The position numbers were made by a program, and so were the translations under genes. The notes below the pieces were generated by a model. It did not search any database, was not told where the DNA came from, and saw nothing but the letters and a program-made list of their open reading frames with translations. Positions 23,201 through 33,016 of a DNA stretch of 64,000 nucleotides are shown here, in pieces (within the stretch, counting starts at the first letter, position 1; each line of letters opens with the position of its first letter). Origin of the DNA: Periplaneta americana (Eukaryota > Arthropoda > Insecta > Blattodea > Blattidae); contig NC_091125.1 of assembly GCF_040183065.1 (NCBI RefSeq), positions 117,910,121 to 117,974,120 on the forward strand, written 5' to 3'.

Positions 23201-26200
23201 AATTTGAATGCCGAACAAAGTGACTCAGTGGTAAAATATGTACTCACATTTGAGAGTTCACGTGTTCAAATCCTGGGATCAGAAAATCAGATCTGGATTT
23301 TTAGTGGCATCCTTGATCATAACATATGTACGAAGTTATGTAGTTATTTCAAAGGAAAATGCTGCATTTGTTTCCACTTGCACTATGTAAATACAGATAC
23401 TGTTTCACAAGACCTGAAAACTCAAAGAACATTCATGGAAGAAGTTTGAGAGTGGTTACTTCGTTTGAACATTGATAAAGTAATGCAGCTTCCGAGTTTT
23501 ACCATGCATAAGGTGCATAAGGCTGTTGAGAGTGGTGGAATATTAACTAGAAAATAGCATTTTGTTGTTGAAAAATATACAGTAAAATCTTGGATTACGA
23601 GTAACTTGGTTTGCGAGTGTTTTGCAAAACGAACAAGGAATGAGGAAACATTTTTGTTTGGTAAACGAGTGATGTCTTGCAATACGAGAAGCACGATTTG
23701 TACGTAACTTGCTTTGCTTGCGAGCAACAGCAAGAGGCAATGGAGGGGATCTCGTCTGAGGAGGAAGAGGAGAAAAGAGCAGACGAATTCCTCACTTCAA
23801 ATGAGATTAAAGAGGTGTGTAAAAAGTGGGAAGCAGTACAAATTTTTTTATATTCACCACTCTGATAAGGTTGTAGCAGTGCATGCGATAAATCTGTTTG
23901 ACAACACAATGTCACATTTCTGCAAAATTCTCAAAACGAGGCAAAAGCAGGTGTCATTGGATAGTTCTTAGTCAAAGCAAAAGATTCCAGTCAATCAAGC
24001 AGTTAGAAGTGATTCTGTTAGTGATAGTGAAAATATCTTCTTTAAATGTTCAAAAAGTTTACTAAGCAGTAAAACAGGTGAAAGACACTCAAAAACAAAA
24101 TACAGTAAAGTAATTTGTGTTGCACTAATATATTGAATTTTACCTAAATTACACCATATTTTATATGGATAAAAGGTTGTGAAACGAATTAATCTGAGTT
24201 TGCATTGTTTTTATGGAGAAAGTCACTTTGATATGCGAGTGTTTTGGATTAAGAGCACGTTTTCGAAACGAATTATGCTCGTAATCCAAGGTTTTACTGA
24301 ACTTACAATATGTTGCATTACTTTTTGGGGATACTTTTAAGAACTTAATAAACTTGGGATTTGTAGTCAGTAAAGCAACCAGTATTAAAGAGATTTTGAA
24401 TATAGTAGTTGCCAGTTCGTTCTAGGCTAGAGAATGGGAGGTTATACTAGTGTATACTGCATTGTTGTGTTTCAAAATTGATTAGTGAGTCATCATTTAA
24501 TTTCAGTTCAGGAGTTGCTAGGGCCCAAAGAAAAACCCGAGCCTTCTCGAGGGCCGCAGAGACTGCGCAGAAGACGAGGCAGGCACGATTTGTCACAAAG
24601 TAGTTCAGAAGATGCCAGGTTAGTCAGCTTAAAGCTCCTGATTAGGTTTCAGATTAGTAGATTTTAATCCATTCTTGCTTTATTTCCTAATTGGAACATT
24701 TCAGTGAAGTTCTTCCTCTTGAATCTGGCTGTGAAATTGGTTTTATTTTCTCGTACATTTTACACACCAAACTCTTGTGTCTAATGAGGTTAAGGCATGT
24801 GGGTTCAAATCTTAGCCAAGGGCAGTTGATTTTTAGGTGGAAAAAATTCAAAGTTCAGCTTCTATCAGATGATGAGTTGGCTACATGTAGTATATTTACG
24901 GTACTATATGTAGAAGATCCATGATGTATGAAAATAAAGATAGGAAAAGTTATATTCCTTGGTATCTCGTTACACTGATTTCAAATTGTGATAACAGATT
25001 TTACCATAATAGCAATTGTGAAGGCATACTAGGTTTTATACTGTGTTTGGGCTCAGTGTATCTGTTTCAGACCGGATAGTTTACCTACTTGCAGGGTGTA
25101 ATAGACCCAAAAGAGTAAGCAAACCATTATATCTGGTGATATACTTACTGTGCTGATGAAATTTGTAAGTAGTTTTGAAATTGGAGAAATTAAGTCCAGA
25201 CACACAGTATAAAATCCAAAAGTTTTGTTTAGAGCAAAATTACAATGGAAGTCTAAAATCTAGTAAAATTGTCAATGTTTCTGATAGAGATTAATGGGAA
25301 AGTAATACCATATAAACGTAAATAATCTGCACACCCTAATTTTAGGAGAGAAAATTAAAAAGAAAAAAAAAAAAGTGAAGCGGTTCCAACTTTATTTCAA
25401 ATAATATGGGCATCCTAGTTTTTCTTTGCTAAATTCCGGAAAAAATATGCACGGAGTATTCACATTTATACGGTATTTTAAAATGTCACCAGGGTCTTGC
25501 CTGAACAACAGTTCTCACTTACATTATTTATGAGTTACACACATTGAAAATGAGTAACATGACTATACCATACCTCTCTAAGTGAATTATATGTACCCAG
25601 TATATTCTGAAGAGGCATCATATCAGTGATTTTGAATAAGATGAATGTCATACTTCATAATTTGGCAAGACCTCTGGCATGGTTTTCATGAGAAACAAAT
25701 TAAAACTAGATATCCCCACATGATAGATTTGACATAGAGGAAATCTGACTTTAAAAAATGTTGCTGTCAAAATTAAACTTCCGGGCCTCATCTTGTTGCT
25801 TTATTAGGAGGAAGTAATTCTCACTTACAGATGCTGCAACTTGAAAAACTGAATTATTGTTAGATACTAATTGTGGCTAATGAAAGAACTTTAATAAACC
25901 TGGCAATTACAAATACATCCTACACTTCATTCTGTAGAGAAATAGTAAAAATAACAATAATAATGACTTTGATTTCATCAATTTAACCAAAGAAGTTATG
26001 ACTGGAACTTTCCTCATATTTTAGACATTAGTTCCATTTGTTTGTGTGTGCGTCATATTAAAACATTTAAATGAGCGTTGTTACCATTCCCTCTTTCCCC
26101 TCATAGAATTTCTGTTTGTGTGTCCCCCCCCCCCCCAAACAAAAGATACTACTCTCTTTCCTCCACTGGTCACAATAAGACATTTTTCATCTTTCATGTT

Positions 26201-29200
26201 TCTTTTCTGCATGTGATCTTTTATTCTATCCTCCTTCTTCTAATGCCGAATTGTTTCGTTTTCCTTTTTTGTATGGTATCCAGTGGAGGTGTTTCTTTGT
26301 TTATGCTCGACCATGCCGAAATGTAGTAATTATACACCTGATAGCAGCCCTTTAATGGACCTCATTGAAGTACACCTATTCATTAAAGTTCAGGTATTCC
26401 ACCAATCAGAAAACACCATTGTAGCAATATGAAAGCGCAAGTATCGATTATTCTCGGATATGCAATCGAAAGACAACTAGCAAAACGTCACGGAGGCTGG
26501 AAATCCAATACTGTCGCAGAAGGTTATGTTCTGTTACTATAATAATTAGCGTTAATTGTAAATAATATTCAAATAAATTCAATTTGTCATCTCGTTTTTC
26601 AGTGTCTAAATCAATTTCAAGGTTATATCAAGATTAATGTTGTTGTTGTTTTCTAATGCCAGGCGTTTGACAATAAAGTCATTTGACCTCTTGCACTCCA
26701 ATATTTTTCAAAGATATTATCATGACTAGCCACTGAAGCACAGATTTTGAGGTGTTCCGAATCCATTTCTTGGTTTGAGTTGCACAATGGGCAGTTAGGG
26801 GACTTTCCAATTCTATGCAGGTGTTTGGCCAAACAATCATGGCCTGTTGCCAATCTAAATGCAGCTACAGACTATTTTCGTGGTAAATCGGGAATTAACT
26901 GTGGATTTTGATGCAGAGAGTTCCATTTTTTCCCTTGGGATTGAGTTATCAAATTTTGTTTGTTGAAGTCTAAGTATGTAGATTTAATAAATCTCTTCAC
27001 AGAGTAATGCGTAGATTTAGTAACAGGTCTGTAAGTAGCAGTGCTGCCCTTCTTTGCTAAAGCATCTGCATTCTCGTTTCCCAGGATTCCACAATGGGAT
27101 GGTATCCATTGGAATACAATTCTTTTATTGAGTGATAATAATTGAGAAAGCATTTTAGTTATTTCTGCTGTTTGGGATGAAGGTGTGTATTTAGAGACTA
27201 TTGATAGAATAGCTGCTTTGGAGTCTGACAATATAACTGCATTCCTAAATTTATTGATGTGGCATAGAAGATTCCTGAGACATTCACTTATTGCAATGAT
27301 TTCACCATCAAAACTTGTTGTTCCATATCCAAGAGATCTATAAAGTGAGAAGAGACAGCAAGTAACACCTGCACCGGCACCTTGTTCTCTGGAGATCAAG
27401 GATCCGTTGGTGTATAAATGAAGCCAGTTTTGTGGAGGGTACCTAATATTAATTGTCTCTAAAGACAATTGTTTCAGTATTTCAGTGTTTACTTCTGATT
27501 TCAGTATTTCTTCTGTTAAATTTAGATTATATTCTATATTTAATAGAGTTAAAGGGTTTGGTTTAATTTGTAAGTTTTCTTTTAAATTCGGGATATTGAT
27601 TTTCTGTTTTAATTCTTGAACCATGGATATGAAACTTTTTTGAGTTTTCAATCTACAAAGAGGACTGTATGAATGCCAATTGTTACCTGGTAATCTGATA
27701 AGTTTTTCATATTGAATCAGTGCTTTTTCTTCTATTGTCATTTTGATGCTGTTAATATTAGTGAGGAATCTCATAGAATCTATTGGCGTTGTTTTGATTC
27801 CACCAGTAATGAGTCTGAGAGCTTGGTTTTGAACATATTCTATGTCGTTTATGAAAGGTGAAGTAATTAAAATTTCTCCGCAGTATGTCAGCACTGGCTG
27901 TATAAACATTTTGTATGTAGTGTTCAAAGTATTCCTAGAGCATCCCCATTTCTTTCCTGCTAGTCTTTTTAGAAGGGAGAATCTTTTACGAGCTTTTTCA
28001 GAAATGTATTTCAAATGGTTGCTCCATGTTAACTTACTATCGAAAATAACTCCAAGATATTTGGATTCATAAGTCCTAGGAAGGTGTTGGCCATTGTATT
28101 GGATATTGAATTCTCTTTCTTTTTTACCAAGTGAAAATATTTGGTAGTTACTTTTGCTTAAATTGAGTGTCATCAAATTTGATGTATTCCATTCATGTAG
28201 TTGATTTAGAGCTTTAAGAGCAGAATTTTGAATTTTGTCTCTCTGTCTGTAAGATCTGGAAGTCCACAAAACTATATCTGCAAATAGTGCTGTTTTCATG
28301 TTTGATTCCTCTAATAGGGAGGGTAAGTCATTTATATAAATATTGAATAAAGTTGTGCTGAGGACAGCGCCCTGAGGTAGACCTCGATATGTTTGTCTGT
28401 AACTAGAAAGTGAGTTATTGAATTTAGTGGCAATGAATCTTTGACTAAGGAATTCTGATATCCATCTGAACATATTGCTGGAGATACCTAATTTCTGGAG
28501 TTTTAGTAATAATTTATTTCTCCAGAGTCATATGCTAACTGAAAGTCAATAAATATTGCCAAGGTATCTTCTTTCTTGTTAAAACTGTCTTCTTGGCCAA
28601 GGCGTATGACTTGTTCATTGGTAGAGTGTAGTTGTCGAAAACCGGCTTGTCTTGGTGATAAAAGATTTTGGGATTCTAAATACCAAGTTAATCTGTTGGA
28701 GATCATGGACTCCATGGTTTTTGCTATCATGCTTAATAGTGCTATTGGTTGATAACTATTAACATCATGAGCAGGTTTCCTTTTTTGTGAATTGGTGCAA
28801 TGATTGCTTTTTTTCAAGCTGCAGGAATTGAGGTGTTCCATGATAAATTGAAAATGGATAAAAGTACAGACTTGGCTTTTTCCCCCAGATGTTTCAAAAA
28901 TTCGGAATGAATGTTGTCGGGGCCAGGAGATTTCTTGGCTTTTAAATTTTGTATAGCTAGAGTTAATTCTTTGGAAGTAAAATTTTGATGAAATATTTCA
29001 GGTTTTGTACTAGTAATATTGTTTTTATTATTTTTATATAATTCTCTTTTGATAAATTTGTCAGTTTTTTTTATATTGGGATGTAATCTGTGAGAGTTTG
29101 AGTAGTGTTTGTTAAATGCGTTTGCTATATCTCTACTATCTGTTAGTGTTTTGTTATTATGAATAATAGGTTGGCTAGTATTTTCCTGTGTATTGGAAAT

Positions 29201-32200
29201 ATTCTTCAGAAATTTATATGTTTTAGCGCTATCGGTTCTGTAATTAATATTTTCAATAAATTTGTGTGTGTCCCCCCCCCCCCCAAACAAAAGATACTCC
29301 TCTCTTTCCTCCACTGGTCACAATAAGACATTTTTCATCTTACATGTTTCTTTTCTGCATGTGATCTTTTATTCTATCCTCCTTCTTCTAATGCCGAATT
29401 CACAAGGTCAGTTCCACTCCCCAGTCAGATAAGAATAACATGAATACTTATGAATAATTTCAAGTTAGAAATATGGTCGAGCATAAAAAGTCGTATGAAA
29501 CTTGACTATAATGGTAATTAAGACGTTCATATGAAAATTATGAAACTCGCGCTCGTTTCATAAACATACTCGCGTCTTAATTACTACCATTATAGACTCG
29601 TTGCATAATGTACTATTATTTGAGTATTCATTCTTCATTTTGTATGTCCATAATATCTCAGTTATAGTTCTTCTATTTCTTGGAATATAATTTTCTTCCC
29701 ATGTGTTTTCCCTTTGTCCTCTCTTGATATTTCGTGCTGATCATCTTAGTCTATTTCCATAACCAACACTTTATGGGGGAATATGATATATCAGTAATTC
29801 AAAATACATATGCTGTAAACTTGAATCGAGAGGCCTATTTTCACAATCAGAAACATAAGATAAGGAAACTTCCATAGTAATTCTTTAGTTATATTGAATG
29901 TTTGCCATAAATTTTATTTTTAAGAGAATTTCTCTGTTAACATTGCAAAGTGATGTCATCACATTTCTACTTCCAACCTGACACTTTCAGTAGGTAATTT
30001 TTTTTTTTTTTTTTTCCTTTGTAATTGTTTGCTTCTTGTCTGAGAGAATTTTTTTTTACAAGAAAACAGTATGTTGCCACTCGATGTCTCACTCTTTATA
30101 TGGAAAAAAAAATGTTACAACATCCGTAACTAAATTGTAAAGATCACCTTTATCCCTGTTTGTGATGATAATGATAATAATAATATTATTATTTAATATT
30201 ATGTTTGGGGAAAACCTCGGAAGAAACCAAATCATGTGATGAGCCCAAGCGGAGATCGAACCCATGTATGAATACAACAGATCAGTGGGCAAACATGCTA
30301 CCACCTCAGCTACGTCTGTGGCTTCTCATTATTACTTGCTTAGAATCATTAAGAGTAATGTTGTTTTCTGGGGAAACAGTTTGAGCAGAATCATATTATA
30401 TTTGTTGTTGGTATTTCTCTTCTTGACTGTGGATGTCTTTCTCTTTGTGTATATTAATACCTGGAATAGGCTTATATTATTTGTTGTATGTAGGACATTC
30501 ATTGGTCGTTTGAGAGTTGCTACTGGTGTTTATTTTGCCAGACATTTCAATAGCAAATTATTCAGATACAGTTTCCAGGGTATTCATTTCTTTGCCTAAA
30601 ATCACGAGTCTGGTATTAATAATTTTACACTATATTTCAATGCTAAATTTATATTTATAATGTTAATAATATTTGTATTGATTTGAAAGAGCCAGTGATA
30701 TGTATATAAAATTAAACAACTTATCTGGTGTTGTATGAAGAAAAAATAGTAGAAATTTATGACCTACTTGATGAAATGCACAATAACTTTGAAAAGTATA
30801 TGAATAGAAGAAATCTAGAAATTACTAATATTTTTATAAAGTCTTCATAATATGTTATATTCTCTGGAATAATATCTTCTCATGAAATATTAATAAATTC
30901 TTGAAAATTATAAAATGTATAAGCATAAACATAAAAACTTAATGAACAATAGTTATTTTCTTCCTTTGTTGTTGTTGATGATTCAGTGCTTATCATGCTT
31001 GCATTAGAGCTGAAGTTTATGGATTGAAACCAGATCAAGGTGATAGATATTTAGGACCATTGAAATTCAACCTCATGGTCTCTTAAGATAGCTTTGAGAT
31101 CTATGTAATAGATTATAGAATATGAAAAAATCCTGCCTTTGAATGGAAGAATTCGTGGCAAAATTTTGTGGTTGTTTTTACTTTCGTCAAAATTCATTTT
31201 GGTAATCATCATCCTCACGTACCATCCTATCATCAGCATTAATGAATTTCACTCTGCAGATACTTCCACGTCAGAAATGAAATTTTCCGTAATGCAAAAC
31301 TAGCAAAATTTAAGGATTTCATTTTCATATTGGGTGGGGGTGTAGGCAATCACTTAACCATTTCCTTTCCTTTTCATAATTACATTTAATACTTTTTTTT
31401 ATCTTTAAGAAGTCCTTTATTCATTTCCAGCTGGTGGCAGTAGAATTTTAATTGTGCAAATCTTCAGTGTGATTCATATAATGAGTAAATAAAGCTGTTA
31501 GTCCCATCTAGTATATTTACTGCATGTGAAATGTCTCATTCGTCATTGATAAAAGAAAAATTCTGTGTCCAAACCTGATGTTACTTGGTTGTCAGCTCTT
31601 AATAAAGAAGTCTTGACTGGGGAGTTCAGTTAAAATTAAGTACAAAGATGTTGAGAGTTTGGAGTTTGCATGTGTAGTCTGCATGTCAATAATGTAACAA
31701 TAGTAATGAAAAGAATATTTTAGTATTCGTATAGCACTAGTGAATATTTTTTCCTTGTTTTACAGTTACATTAAATATGATAGATTTATTTCCTCAGCTT
31801 CATACAGTAAAACAGGTCACTAATTTACAATAAATCAACCAGAACCCAGACTTATATTTGCATGTTATGTCCACAGCGCGAATTCGATCATCGTCATCAG
31901 CAGCGAGAGCTCGTCCGAGTCAGATTATACAGAGAGGTCGAGGGACTCGGATTCAGAATACTTGAGTGACGAGTCAGTCCCAGGCGATCCAGATGTTTAC
32001 TATGGAGGCTATGGACACTGCTATAACTGCGGTTTGTATTGTTAATGTTTATGTATTTTGTATGCTGTGGGCTCGAATAAATAGTTGCTTATGCTCTATA
32101 TTATCTTCTATGATTGTACAGAATTCTATAAGTTACTGCAAATGTTTTTATATTTTATAAATAACAAATGCACAATAGTTATTAGCTGGGGTATAAAAAG

Positions 32201-32976
32201 AATAAGCTATTTTGCTGTTCTGTATAATTTCCTCAAATCCAGTGACAAGGTTTTAGAAGTAAGCCAACGATATTTGGATTAGGAAAATGAAAGTGAAATT
32301 GGCATTGTTGCGAAGATCCTGAAATATTTATGCGAGATCATTATAAGTTATAGATGCTGTACAACTGCAGTACAGTCAAAGCCATATAAAAGCTAACAGG
32401 TGTAATTCAAATACAATGTAGGCCTAATCCAATATGCCTCTTGGCGATAAGTGAAATTTATAAGTACATTGTGTATCATCAGATGGTTCTTTCAGACGGG
32501 CAGACATTATTGCCATTAACGGACACTTAAAACGGGCTCTTGTTCTTGACCCTACTATCCGTTTCGAAAGAAACCTAAATCAGGCCACCGAAGTTGATAT
32601 TGAGAAGAAGTCCATATATGAACCTTGTCTGCCTTATCTTTCTCAAAAGTACAACGTCCCTCTTAAACAGTGGTCTGTCATTGGTTTGCTGTTTGGCAGT
32701 AGAGGTTCTATTTCCAAATTCACATGGAATTATCTTAAGGAACTTCACATTCCTTTTGATTATGTAATGTCTGTCCTTATAAATATTATCAATGATTCTC
32801 TTCAAATATTACATCATCATCTGTATTTCAATTAATCCACTTATATTTGCCTTCAACAATTAACTTTCTTTTTTCTCTAATGTATCACATCACATTATAT
32901 TGTACATGTTTATTGTATTCAGGACCCTTGTGGTCACCCAAAATTCTTTGAGCTGATGTCTATAATTTAGAATTTA

Positions 32977-33016
<40 letters not shown>

